Below the pieces are notes generated by a model, which had not been told where the DNA came from, did no database searches, and saw nothing but the letters and a program-made list of their open reading frames with translations. From positions 39,285-103,284 of the forward strand of contig CAMVBK010000006.1 of assembly GCA_947165685.1 (NCBI GenBank): a stretch of DNA of 64,000 nt. The letters run 5' to 3'. Position 1 is the stretch's first letter, and each line of letters opens with the position of its first letter. This document shows positions 34,384-43,356 of this stretch, one piece after another. The position numbers were made by a program, and so were the translations under genes. The stretch comes from F23-D06 sp947165685 (GTDB taxonomy: Bacteria; Bacteroidota; Bacteroidia; Bacteroidales; WCHB1-69).

Positions 34384-37300
34384 AATTGCGGTAGTTGATT
34401 CAAAAAATAAATATATGACCACGGTCTGATGCCATTACCCCATAGATACATTTGGGCCGCTAACAGATATGGATGTATTCCGATATTAAAAACTCCAGAT
34501 AAATTTAGTGCCCTTGAAGCATGGGTGACACAGCTGCTGATCGCTACACTGTAATGCAGTTTTCCAGCACTTTCTCTGGTGTTTAACCAATTTGCATAAC
34601 CTGCAATTGTTGCTTTATTCACATCCAATGTTTGTCTCCAGATTTTTGATTCATTAGCAGTGTATGTACTCCAACAGTTTGTTCCTTTCATCCAAATCCA
34701 ATTCCCGTATTTGTCAATATAACGATTTGGGCCCACCGAAATAATTCCATTTGGATCCGCATCCATCGGATTTCCGATACCTCTATCTTTACCGCTGTAA
34801 CCAGTAGAGGTACCTGCATTCACAATTGCCGTGTGTCCCGAATCTCTATGTGCATGTCTTGTTACCAAATCAACCTTTTCAGGGTGAAAGCCTATTAACA
34901 AATCACTCAAGTTTGCCAACGCTCCCATGGCATACCCTAAATTTTCACTCCAATCATTGCCACTTTTCCAGAGCCAACCCCATTCATTGTTGGTGATGTC
35001 GTATGAACCAGCTCCAAAACAGATGGAAACGGGTGTTTGTCCACCAGTATAGATAAATGTTCCTACGGAGTTTGTAAAAGAAGAAGATATTATCCCGGCC
35101 GTATTTGCCAAAGGCATACCACAGCTTGTTACAGCCCAGCCAAGGTAACCACTTACGCCTCCAACAACAGCTCCTCCTGCCATATAGCCCCATGTCTTTC
35201 CAGAAGAATAGTCCCATTTGATAGGATTATAGTTGTTATTTGCGATAACCCCTCCAGTGTAAGCTCCAATAACAGCACCGATAATTACAGGAACGAACCA
35301 AGCGATCTCTCCACTTGGGTCTGTATATTGCAGCGGGTTGTTCAAACAATACGAATACCGGTTGTAGCTCTGCGTGAAACCGGGTGCCTGCACGAAGTTG
35401 TCGGGCGAGAAGAAGCGGGCAATCACAGGGTCATACAACCGTCCGTTCATATTGATGATTTTCAAATCGGTGTAATGTTCATGGCCGGTGAAACCTCTGT
35501 CAAAACGGGAAGTCCCCGCCAAATTGCCAGACAGTGTAGTGGTATCGAAAGCAGTCCAGTCGGCATCGGACTTCACATTCCCCCACGGATCGAAGTGCAA
35601 CGCACGTATCACCTGCTTGCCGCTGTTGGTGACGTGAGTGTAACTGCCCAAACGGTCGGGGTGGACGTAGTACATACTGTCGATACCGTTGCAGCGCACG
35701 CAGATGGAGGCGAGACCAGTGGCGCCATAGATGTAGTTGTAGTGGGTGATCACTCCGGCGGCATCCACCTCCTTCTCATAATTGGCACTAATGTAGTAAC
35801 GGATGCGCTCCACGACACTGTCGCGTTTGAACACCGCTTTTACTCGCTGGTTATCGGCACCATATTCCAACAGTATCTCCACATCGCCTTCCGCAATACG
35901 AGACGGCTGGTTAAAGACATTGTATTCGGTATAGCAATCGGATGCAGAAATGGCATTAGGGAAAACCTCATTGGTTGTTACTTCAATTACAGCATGTGGC
36001 TTGTCGCTGCCGTAGGTGTACGTTCCTGCTAAGGTGTTGTTCAGAATGTTGCCCTGCGCATCATATACGGTACTGAAAGTTTGGGAAACGCCGTTGAGCG
36101 TGCCTTGCGTGAATGAAGTGAGCCTGTCAAGGTTGTCGTACAGGAACGTCTCGTACTGGCTGTTCTTCTGGGTACGCTGGTTGAGTCGCCCCACATTGTC
36201 ATAACTGTATCGAAAGTTTTGAATAGTTGAATCAACCGTGAAAGGGGATTCTTCAGGAAGATCCAACACAACCGAGTTTATATTGACGCCGCCAATTTCG
36301 GATATCGGTTCAAATCCAATAATAGGCGGCCTCTCGGGATTAACTGGATTGTAGTTTTTATTTCCGGTTTTGATGCGGGTCAGCAATCCGACCGTATTGT
36401 ATTCGTACTCGGTGGCTGTTGCATTTCCATAGCCGCATTTTGTGGGCTGTCCGAAAATATTGTAGTTATATGCCTTAAAAATCTGTTTCCCGTTATCGTG
36501 GCGAGTGATTTCTTCCAAATAACCTTTTCCTGTATATGTGTAATCAACGGCAAAGCCATCGGGATAAGTCAGTGTTGCAAGCTGTCCATACGAATTATAG
36601 ACATAAGATTCCGCATAGGCAGTGTTGTCAACATAGCGAACGTGCTGGGCAGGGCGACTAAACAAATCGTAATAATAACGTTCAGTATTCACCCCATCTA
36701 TTCTCACCAAATACAATTTGCCTCGTCCTTTGTTTTGGTTGTTCTGATAATCATAGTAATATTGCATGTTTTTTGTAACGCCAGAACTGTCAATATATTG
36801 TCTTTGAATGATTCGCCCTATATTGTCATACGTTATTTTTAAGGTATCACCCCGTGCATCCACTTGTCTAACTATTTCTCCGTAGGCATTGTATTCATAC
36901 GTGTTTGTGCCAGCATCTGGATCTTGCAATCGAATACGGTTTCCTCTCGAATCAGACCATGTGGTAGTGGTATGTCCATTCGTGGTTGCTGTTGTGCGCA
37001 GCGTGATATGTCCATCGAGTGTGACGTATGTATAGTCGTACTGAATTTGACCGCCCAGATCAGAAGCCAAAACGATTCGTCCTGCAGCATCGGTAGTTTT
37101 GGTTGTGGATACTTGGCGAAGATTGTCTGTGACAGTAGTGCTGCAACCAGTGTATGTATAAGACAAATCTGTATAAGGAGCTTGCTCATTGACAACACGT
37201 CCGTATAAATCATAATTATAAGTGTTCCATATCTTGTTTGCATCAGATGTCCCTCTCATATAAGGCAGGGAAGTCTTCTCAACCTGACCGAGGGCATTGT

Positions 37301-40271
37301 AACGGGTGTCTGTATAGTAGCCGTTTTTACGGGTACAAATATTTCGTCCTAACAAGTCATAGTATTGTTCCGTCTTAAACGTCTGTCCCGAGACACTTGT
37401 AAAAGAATAGTATTTGGCATTTGGGATTTCTGTGTGGGTGTACCAACCACGTGTCACTTGTGTGGACGTGCCGTCAGGATGATTAACGGAGGTTAGTCGG
37501 CCAAACTCGTCATAAGCATAATTTGTCACCAAATCATTGATATCGGTTTCGGTGAGCACATTTCCCGAAGCCGGGTCGAATGTCTTTAAGGATGTGTGGC
37601 CTAATGAATTGGTTGTACTAACCATAAAGCGTCCCTTTGTGTCATAATTGTAACTTTGCGAACGCGGTTGGCAGCCATCGGCACTAACAGTCTGACTTGT
37701 AGGAAGACCGTACGCATTGTAGGAATATACTGTTGAAACGGTGCCAAACTGGTCGCTGACGGTTTTGGAGTGCAGTCGCCCTCCTGTATAGGAATATTGT
37801 TCTGTGGAGGTCATACTCAAGTTACTACCCCGCATAGTGGATGTGGTAGTTTTAGAGCCTAATTCGGTTGCCCGTGTACCACAAGGCCCTGTTACGGTTG
37901 TATATGTGTTTGACACCTGTTCGCAGGTGATGGTCTCATGCGATTGAATTGAGCATTTCTTTGTGGCTGTTGATACAACACGGCAATCCAAAGGATCTAA
38001 TTGAGTGGATATTGTATCTACAATTCCGTCAAGTACATTGGAAATTACTATTTTTGGAGAATAGATGACTGTGCTTGATTTTCCGATTGGAGATACGGCT
38101 TGTGGAGCATAGATTGTTTCCTTAATCAGACCTTGATTGAACACGGTTATTCTGTGGGGAGCAATGATATCTTTGTCGTTAAACAAGCTATACTCCACTG
38201 CTGTTGTATGTCCAGATACTTCGTCATGTCGGGAAAAAAATGTAAAACCATAAAATGACATCCGTCTGTAGCTGAAAAGCGGACCGGTATAATTGAATGA
38301 TATTTTGTTCAAAGATTCTCCGATTCCACTGCTTTGATACAATGTGTCAGGCAAGTATGGAAACATTTTCCGTTTCAGAACCGCTGGGAAATCGTTGGCA
38401 AGATAATATAACTGACTGTAATGAAATTTGTTTTGAACACCGACACCATCTGATATGGTCGATACATAGTTCGGATAACTTCCCTCATTAATAATGATAG
38501 AGACTGGAGCAAAATAAATGCTGTACTGAAATAAAACATCGATCTTGTTGTCTCCATTGACGTTCCCTATTTGGAAACAAAATCGATCATCGCAGTTGAC
38601 AAGCGCACTATTGACCATCGTACTCTCATACAAATAGGTGTTGTTTGAGAACCCCTTGGTAAAAAACACACTGATGTTGGATCTGTTTGTGTTAGAATTG
38701 TAAATCACTTGCATAATGTCATCCTTGCCGTCGCCATTGAAATCGCCTATGATAGGTTCAAATAAAGGCTTGGAATGTTGTGTAGGTTCTGCAAAGGTAT
38801 TGTTCAAAATAGAAATGGACATTAGTGGCCAGCTATAATATCCCTTGCCAGTACCTAATGCCATCGTCCACTGACGATTTGAATATACAAGAACATCTGT
38901 TATCCCATCTCCGTTGAAGTCCCCATAATAAGGATGATGATACTTGGTCGGGAATCCGTCGTTGAAGACATTTTCCATGTGATTGGTCGTAAAGGAATAT
39001 TTGTAAACGGATGTGGTGGTGTTGCGTGTGACATATAACTCGGCAATACCATCACCATCATAGTCAAGTACTGCAGATGCATCAATATTCGTGGTTGCAT
39101 TTGCAAGAGAATGTTCTACATATTGTTGTCCATCATAAATATAAACTAACATTTTTTGGGGATATTGCAAAGCAATGTCCGTCTTGCCGTCACCGTCAAA
39201 GTCTGCAAATAATACAATTAGTTCTGTATTTGGATTTGGTGCTATAAACAATGTACGGGTGGAATAGGATGTTCCAAGATAATCTACAGCATAGAATTTG
39301 ATGGTACTATTAGTCTCAATTTCTGCAACAATGAGTTCATCCTTGCCGTCACCATTAATGTCAGCGGAATATGTTAACGGACGTTCCTGCGGATTTATAA
39401 ATGAACCTGACGACATGAATTGAAATGTATTATCACCGTTGCCAGAATAGAATTTCCAGCCATAAGTCTGATGCCCGTGTCTCAATATGTAATCGGTGAA
39501 ACCGTCTCCGTTAAAATCACCAGACACGATTTTCCCATTATCAGTGAATGGAGTTGTTGTATTAACATTTATAGACAAGTTTTCTTCTTGCCAATCCACA
39601 GTGGTCGGATTCAGAGGTGTCCCATCCGCTCCATATTCCGTCAAGCTTGTAAGTTGCACCGAAGATCCATATTCATAGTTCATTGTATAGTGTTTAACGG
39701 TGTTACCGCTATATTTGATCCAAATATGTTTTAACAGTTTTGTTTGTGGAAAACCATAATCTGCAACGTAGCGAACATTGCAAGAAGAATTATTACTCTC
39801 GTATTCGAATTCCACACTAGCGTATGGTGTCAGATTTGCGTTATCATTGCCCGTATAGTCAATGCGTTCAATCCACACTTCTCCACCCGATTGCCCATAA
39901 GTGTAGGTCATATAGTTCCCGTTGATGTCTGTTACGCGGTTAAGATACCATACAAGTACTGTATTTCCCACCATTTGTCGTGCATTCGTTGTGTTACCAT
40001 ATTCCAGCACACTACCATTATCAGCATATACCTTAAAATACTCCGGTCCCGCTCCGAGTGTACCATAGGGTACAACACGGGAATAATCTTCTATTTCAGA
40101 ATAATAGGTTGCCTGAGACGCACCGTAGCTATATGGTTCTCGCACTAATAGCCGATTCCCATCCAAACAAAAACGGTCGTTTTGGTTCATTTGTATTGCT
40201 GTGCGATTGTTATCATGATAAAATGTCTGCGCCCTGCCCGAGTAATAGCAGAAAGCCCAGATAAGGACCAT
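34380..40271 (-). CDS. SpvB/FG-GAP/Rhs polymorphic toxin-like giant protein, main body
   Basis: About 1950 residues in this frame. After the end of the SpvB-like domain (QTFYHDN, DRFCLDGNRLL) come seven FG-GAP/VCBS calcium-type repeats (GDFNGDGFTDYI, ADFDGDGKTDIA and similar). About twenty YD repeats (YDxxGR) follow, then the Rhs core with RLYDPVIARFFSPDNFVQ and NRYSYCLNNPLQYTDPSGE. The C-terminal ~330 residues are variable: a Gly-rich hydrophobic stretch, then a tail with HRDSGHTAIV and SSCVTHASRALNLSG. Its first ~15 codons are spurious, because the true N-terminus is in another frame (see the 40187-40516 entry). It is probably a surface or secreted toxin-delivery shell. Confidence 0.85.
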   Translation of the reverse strand: MVLIWAFCYYSGRAQTFYHDNNRTAIQMNQNDRFCLDGNRLLVREPYSYGASQATYYSEIEDYSRVVPYGTLGAGPEYFKVYADNGSVLEYGNTTNARQMVGNTVLVWYLNRVTDINGNYMTYTYGQSGGEVWIERIDYTGNDNANLTPYASVEFEYESNNSSCNVRYVADYGFPQTKLLKHIWIKYSGNTVKHYTMNYEYGSSVQLTSLTEYGADGTPLNPTTVDWQEENLSINVNTTTPFTDNGKIVSGDFNGDGFTDYILRHGHQTYGWKFYSGNGDNTFQFMSSGSFINPQERPLTYSADINGDGKDELIVAEIETNSTIKFYAVDYLGTSYSTRTLFIAPNPNTELIVLFADFDGDGKTDIALQYPQKMLVYIYDGQQYVEHSLANATTNIDASAVLDYDGDGIAELYVTRNTTTSVYKYSFTTNHMENVFNDGFPTKYHHPYYGDFNGDGITDVLVYSNRQWTMALGTGKGYYSWPLMSISILNNTFAEPTQHSKPLFEPIIGDFNGDGKDDIMQVIYNSNTNRSNISVFFTKGFSNNTYLYESTMVNSALVNCDDRFCFQIGNVNGDNKIDVLFQYSIYFAPVSIIINEGSYPNYVSTISDGVGVQNKFHYSQLYYLANDFPAVLKRKMFPYLPDTLYQSSGIGESLNKISFNYTGPLFSYRRMSFYGFTFFSRHDEVSGHTTAVEYSLFNDKDIIAPHRITVFNQGLIKETIYAPQAVSPIGKSSTVIYSPKIVISNVLDGIVDTISTQLDPLDCRVVSTATKKCSIQSHETITCEQVSNTYTTVTGPCGTRATELGSKTTTSTMRGSNLSMTSTEQYSYTGGRLHSKTVSDQFGTVSTVYSYNAYGLPTSQTVSADGCQPRSQSYNYDTKGRFMVSTTNSLGHTSLKTFDPASGNVLTETDINDLVTNYAYDEFGRLTSVNHPDGTSTQVTRGWYTHTEIPNAKYYSFTSVSGQTFKTEQYYDLLGRNICTRKNGYYTDTRYNALGQVEKTSLPYMRGTSDANKIWNTYNYDLYGRVVNEQAPYTDLSYTYTGCSTTVTDNLRQVSTTKTTDAAGRIVLASDLGGQIQYDYTYVTLDGHITLRTTATTNGHTTTTWSDSRGNRIRLQDPDAGTNTYEYNAYGEIVRQVDARGDTLKITYDNIGRIIQRQYIDSSGVTKNMQYYYDYQNNQNKGRGKLYLVRIDGVNTERYYYDLFSRPAQHVRYVDNTAYAESYVYNSYGQLATLTYPDGFAVDYTYTGKGYLEEITRHDNGKQIFKAYNYNIFGQPTKCGYGNATATEYEYNTVGLLTRIKTGNKNYNPVNPERPPIIGFEPISEIGGVNINSVVLDLPEESPFTVDSTIQNFRYSYDNVGRLNQRTQKNSQYETFLYDNLDRLTSFTQGTLNGVSQTFSTVYDAQGNILNNTLAGTYTYGSDKPHAVIEVTTNEVFPNAISASDCYTEYNVFNQPSRIAEGDVEILLEYGADNQRVKAVFKRDSVVERIRYYISANYEKEVDAAGVITHYNYIYGATGLASICVRCNGIDSMYYVHPDRLGSYTHVTNSGKQVIRALHFDPWGNVKSDADWTAFDTTTLSGNLAGTSRFDRGFTGHEHYTDLKIINMNGRLYDPVIARFFSPDNFVQAPGFTQSYNRYSYCLNNPLQYTDPSGEIAWFVPVIIGAVIGAYTGGVIANNNYNPIKWDYSSGKTWGYMAGGAVVGGVSGYLGWAVTSCGMPLANTAGIISSSFTNSVGTFIYTGGQTPVSICFGAGSYDITNNEWGWLWKSGNDWSENLGYAMGALANLSDLLIGFHPEKVDLVTRHAHRDSGHTAIVNAGTSTGYSGKDRGIGNPMDADPNGIISVGPNRYIDKYGNWIWMKGTNCWSTYTANESKIWRQTLDVNKATIAGYANWLNTRESAGKLHYSVAISSCVTHASRALNLSGVFNIGIHPYLLAAQMYLWGNGIRPWSYIYFLNQLPQL

Positions 40272-40516
40272 TTTACTCCTAATAATCCTGCATCTACCGT
40301 GCTGTTATAAACAATTTTTAGATTGGGCTGCACTCCTTGTGTCCCAGGTACAACTTCTATGGGAATATTATATGTCGCCGCTCCCATAGCGGTCACATCT
40401 GCACTTCCAGGAATGGCACCCACGGGAAGTGAAGTGTTTTGAGCTTTCACCACTAAACTAAATAGGCATAGTATTATCATTAAGCCTGAAAATTTGATTT
40501 TGAGCTGTGATTTCAT
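40187..40516 (-). CDS. N-terminal part of the same Rhs gene, separated by frameshift
   Basis: This frame encodes a signal peptide (MKSQLKIKFSGLMIILCLFSLVVKAQ) and the first ~60 residues of the SpvB-type domain: GAATYNIPIEVVPGTQG, then PNLKIVYNST and LGVKWSLSGLSAITRAG. The domain continues in the other frame with QTFYHD. The nucleotides read GGGCGCAGACA where GGGCAGACA would give the expected ITRAGQTFYHD, so a two-base GC duplication near 40230 explains the break. The intact protein would be ~2040 residues. As it stands the gene is disrupted, unless this is an assembly error or a phase-variable site. It starts eight bases after the small T9SS gene. Confidence 0.75.
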   Translation of the reverse strand: MKSQLKIKFSGLMIILCLFSLVVKAQNTSLPVGAIPGSADVTAMGAATYNIPIEVVPGTQGVQPNLKIVYNSTVDAGLLGVKWSLSGLSAITRAGRRHFIMITIAQQYK

Positions 40517-40524
40517 AATTATGA

Positions 40525-40974
40525 CTACTTTTTAATGATTTTCCAAGTTTCTTTTTTACCATTTAATGAGATAGTTAACATATAGACACCTGTTTTGTGC
40601 TCGGACAGATCTATAGTTACGGTTGTTCCTGTAATATGTGCCTCCGAAAGCAGTTGTCCTGACAAACCAAAAAGCTGGTAATAACTATTGTCAATTGGCT
40701 TTTCGAACTGCAACGTTACCAGACCGTGCGTGGGATTAGGATATATTTTTACGCTGTTCTTTCCTATAAATTCCTCATAATGTTGGTTTTGTTCCGAATC
40801 CCATGCACTATCTTGATGACAGTCAGATTTCAATGATTTATTGCTGATTTCGAGAACAGTCCTCGAAACACGGTTGCCAGCCGCATCGTAGTCGTATGAG
40901 TGGGTTACTTCCACTTGAGCGAAGCATGACAACGTAATAATTGATATTAGAAATGATACTGTGATTTTTTTCAT
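40525..40974 (-). CDS. Small T9SS sorting-domain protein with a YD motif, first gene of Rhs operon
   Basis: The 149-residue protein consists of a signal peptide (MKKITVSFLISIITLSCFAQ), one YD/Rhs-like motif (SYDYDAAGNRVSRTV), a short linker, and a complete T9SS type A sorting domain (SVKIYPNPTHGLVTLQF..., KTGVYMLTISLNGKKE). The Rhs protein encoded eight bases downstream has a signal peptide but no sorting domain. The pairing suggests that this protein helps export or anchor the Rhs protein, for example by completing its YD shell. That is inference, but the gene order and domain split support it. Confidence 0.75.
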   Translation of the reverse strand: MKKITVSFLISIITLSCFAQVEVTHSYDYDAAGNRVSRTVLEISNKSLKSDCHQDSAWDSEQNQHYEEFIGKNSVKIYPNPTHGLVTLQFEKPIDNSYYQLFGLSGQLLSEAHITGTTVTIDLSEHKTGVYMLTISLNGKKETWKIIKK

Positions 40975-41066
40975 TGTTCTTTTATTTTGTTGTTTGTTTT
41001 ATTCCATTTATTTGTAATTATTATGTACCAAGAATTGTAACATCTACAGCGACCCTCAAGTCAATC

Positions 41067-41564
41067 CTAATTGTTGCTGTATGCCGCTGTTTCGCTAAAG
41101 AACAGTCCTGTGAAAGTGAACTGCAGGGAGGTGGTGTCACGATAGACCATCTGCTCCGGTATGTTCAGGAAGATGCGGTTGCCCTTCTCGTCCGTGTAGT
41201 TCAGCGAGCGGTCGGGCATGAGGAAGAAGTCCAGAGAGGTGAGGCCGAAGGTGTCTGTAGTGGTGGCAGTAACGGTTGTGCCAACCTGCTGAAGCTGAAC
41301 AGCCGAAACGAACCTACAGTAGTTCCCGAACCCCATGCAGTCCAAATGAATCATCTCCCCATCAAACAATACACAGCCGGGACAATCTTTCGCTTCGTGA
41401 CCAATTTGTGACACGATCATCGTCGTGGATGCTGTCTTACCGTCCGAGGGGATGACGAAGACCCTGTTAGGAGAGGGGTGGCGCATCTCAACGCTTCCGT
41501 TTTGTTTTTCGCAAGCACCAAGCAGCATGGCTGCAAGGACTGCCAATGTCAATACTCTTTTCAT
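41067..41564 (-). CDS. Lipoprotein of unknown function
   Basis: The 165-residue protein starts MKRVLTLAVLAAMLLGACEKQ, with a lipobox (LGAC, C18). The mature part contains a CPGC motif, FDGEMIHLDCMGFGNYCRFV and a beta-rich C-terminus. No known family is recognised. It has its own -7 box and is divergent from the LytTR gene. Base composition is intermediate between the island and the GC-rich flank, so it may mark the island edge. Confidence 0.65.
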   Translation of the reverse strand: MKRVLTLAVLAAMLLGACEKQNGSVEMRHPSPNRVFVIPSDGKTASTTMIVSQIGHEAKDCPGCVLFDGEMIHLDCMGFGNYCRFVSAVQLQQVGTTVTATTTDTFGLTSLDFFLMPDRSLNYTDEKGNRIFLNIPEQMVYRDTTSLQFTFTGLFFSETAAYSNN

Positions 41565-41610
41565 AGCATTCTGTTTTGTTGAATATACAATTGTCGTTTA
41601 TTTTCGGCGG

Positions 41611-41618
41611 CAAAAATA
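41611..41618 (-). promoter_or_regulatory. -7 promoter element of the lipoprotein gene
   Basis: TATTTTTG on the minus strand, 47 bp upstream of the start at 41564. Confidence 0.55.
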
Positions 41619-41827
41619 CCAACAATCGTCGAACAATTTTATACCCCACGCCAAAAATGTGTTCACTCACGCCGAAAATATGACGAAGTGCCGTGCGGAT
41701 GATAATTTTAGGGAGGGGTATATATTTGATAATCAACAACTTATGTTTACATGGGATTTTAATGGCTCAAAATACTGTTTTGGGGTATTATCGCCCCGTG
41801 GGGTATTAACGGAAGGAATAAATTGGC

Positions 41828-41835
41828 TATCTTTG
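41828..41835 (+). promoter_or_regulatory. -7 promoter element of LytTR regulator gene
   Basis: TATCTTTG, 24 bp upstream of the ATG at 41860. It excludes the longer open frame upstream as coding. Confidence 0.65.
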
Positions 41836-41859
41836 CCGCCGTATCCAAACATCAATGTT

Positions 41860-43032
41860 ATGAAACACCAGAACACCTTTGTCACCATTTCGCTGAACAT
41901 CCTGTTTTGCGCCGCCCTGCTGTGGTTCTTCTCACGGAACGCGTTCCTTCGCCCGTATTTGGGCACTCCGGCTAAGGAGGTGCTTTCCGGTTTGCTGCTG
42001 CTGGCCACGCTGTACGCCAACTACTTTGTCTTCTATCCGAAGCTGTATCGAAGCCACACTACTTTATATTGGTCTTCTGTTGTAATAGCTTGTTTGGTGT
42101 CAGGTGGCATAGAACTCGCTCTTGGCTACACGTTTATTTCAGAATGCCATGCAGTGATAATAACTAAAGTGGGATTATCTTATTATTTCTCCAAGCTTTT
42201 GATTTTTGTTTTCAGCCGCAACCTCGCATTCAATTTCTTCCCATATATGCTGAAAGAGAGGAAACAATTGCAACAGTCTTTGGAAACAGAGGTCAGGGTC
42301 GTTTGTCAATATGCCAGAATGCTTGATGTTTGCGACGGGGAGAACAACTGCCAGCACATACCCATTGACGACATCTTCTATTGCAGGAAGAACGGGAACG
42401 AGACGGACGTCTATACGGTGGGCGGCGTTAAATACACCCGCTTTTGCACCATCAAGTATTTGATCCAGCTCATCGGGGACGATGAGTTTGTCCGCATATC
42501 CCGCTCCTTCGTGGTCCCATTCCAGCACATCGCCTCGTGCGACGGAACGTCCCTGGTCATGAAGTCCGTGCCCTGGACGGAAACACCCCTCGCGTTCGAT
42601 CTGGACACCCAAAGATACCCTCATGCCCCCGCCGCCATTGAGCAATATCTGCGCGCAGGCCATGAGGCCGCGGATGGCGTTCCGGCGAACGGCAAGGACG
42701 GAAAGGGCAAAAAAAGCTTGTCTGTCCCGCCGAAAGAGAAGCTCGACGCCGTGCTCGGCTACATCCGGGAGCACCCTGGCTGCCGCTCCACGGAACTCAT
42801 GTCCCACACGTCCTATTCACAGACCACGATGGACAGGTGCCTGTTCGAACTCAAAAAGAGAGGACTTGTCGAATACGCCGGAAGCAAGAAAAGAGGTGGA
42901 TACCACCTGATATTGAATAATCAGGAAAAGGCGGAGGCTGAATCTGTAAAAAAAGAGGATATGGTGGTAAAGAAAGAATCCGTCCAAAAGAAGACAAACT
43001 TGGAGAAACCCGATTCAGAGGAGCACGAATAA
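41860..43032 (+). CDS. Membrane-anchored LytTR transcription factor with C-terminal winged helix
   Basis: The 390-residue protein has about four N-terminal membrane segments (e.g. FVTISLNILFCAALLWFF, VLSGLLLLATLYANYFVFY) as in LytS-type sensor kinases. They lead straight into a LytTR DNA-binding domain at ~residues 150-250 (IPIDDIFYCRKNGNETDVYT, DDEFVRISRSFVVPFQHI). A second DNA-binding-like module follows, PKEKLDAVLGYIREHPGCRS with MDRCLFELKKRGLVEY, typical of a winged helix. The tail is Lys/Glu-rich. No kinase domain is present. It may regulate the neighbouring macroglobulin gene, which is inferred from position only. Confidence 0.8.
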   Translation: MKHQNTFVTISLNILFCAALLWFFSRNAFLRPYLGTPAKEVLSGLLLLATLYANYFVFYPKLYRSHTTLYWSSVVIACLVSGGIELALGYTFISECHAVIITKVGLSYYFSKLLIFVFSRNLAFNFFPYMLKERKQLQQSLETEVRVVCQYARMLDVCDGENNCQHIPIDDIFYCRKNGNETDVYTVGGVKYTRFCTIKYLIQLIGDDEFVRISRSFVVPFQHIASCDGTSLVMKSVPWTETPLAFDLDTQRYPHAPAAIEQYLRAGHEAADGVPANGKDGKGKKSLSVPPKEKLDAVLGYIREHPGCRSTELMSHTSYSQTTMDRCLFELKKRGLVEYAGSKKRGGYHLILNNQEKAEAESVKKEDMVVKKESVQKKTNLEKPDSEEHE

Positions 43033-43110
43033 AGGAGGCTTTTTCTTTTGAAACGCACACGTTTGGGTAAACCATCATTTATTATTTGATATACCATATT
43101 GAAAAAAATG

Positions 43111-43118
43111 TATTTTTG
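43111..43118 (+). promoter_or_regulatory. -7 promoter element in the gap before the macroglobulin gene
   Basis: TATTTTTG with ATATTG ~17 bp upstream. Transcription would start near 43123. An intrinsic terminator follows only 60 bp downstream, so it may serve a small RNA or an attenuated leader. Confidence 0.6.
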
Positions 43119-43121
43119 CCA

Positions 43122-43188
43122 TGGATATGCCGTTGCATATTCACTTTAAAATCCCAGCACCGCCATGCTTTTTGTCGGTGCTTTTTTG
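43122..43188 (+). ncRNA. Candidate small RNA or attenuator leader
   Basis: Between the promoter at 43111 and an intrinsic terminator ending at 43187 lie two hairpins. The first is ATATGC-cgtt-GCATAT at about 43125-43140. The second is AGCACCG/CGGTGCT plus T6. No ORF is present. It is either a ~65-nt sRNA or a leader of the 43377 gene. The second hairpin could instead terminate the LytTR transcript. Confidence 0.4.
43156..43187 (+). terminator. Intrinsic terminator between LytTR and macroglobulin genes
   Basis: A 7-bp stem AGCACCG (43156-43162) and CGGTGCT (43176-43182) is followed by a T run to 43187. Confidence 0.7.
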
Positions 43189-43267
43189 AACCTAATTTGT
43201 ATCCCGTATATCAATGATTAAGTGTAAAAAATTGATTTATAATAAAATATCAAGTTCATGCAATTAA

Positions 43268-43356
43268 CCCCACACAAGCGCAGCGCAGTGTGGGGCCCTG
43301 CAGACAAGCAAAGCGCAGTGTGGGGATGTCACACAAGCGTAGCGCAATATGTGGGG
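43268..43356 (+). repeat. CCCCACAC hairpin array, copy 2
   Basis: Three successive degenerate copies of ACAAGCGCAGCGCAGTGTGGGG, with CCCCACAC/GTGTGGGG able to pair in the first. It ends 20 bp before the macroglobulin start codon. An in-frame extension through it would encode HKRSA-type peptides, which is not credible as protein. Confidence 0.85.

Noticed and set aside
40210..40275. Programmed -1 frameshift in the Rhs gene
   Set aside because: No slippery heptamer with following pseudoknot is visible; a two-base duplication is the simpler explanation.
41425..41859. Upstream extension of the LytTR protein
   Set aside because: It overlaps the divergent lipoprotein gene and crosses the -7 box at 41828; the ATG at 41860 starts the first membrane segment.
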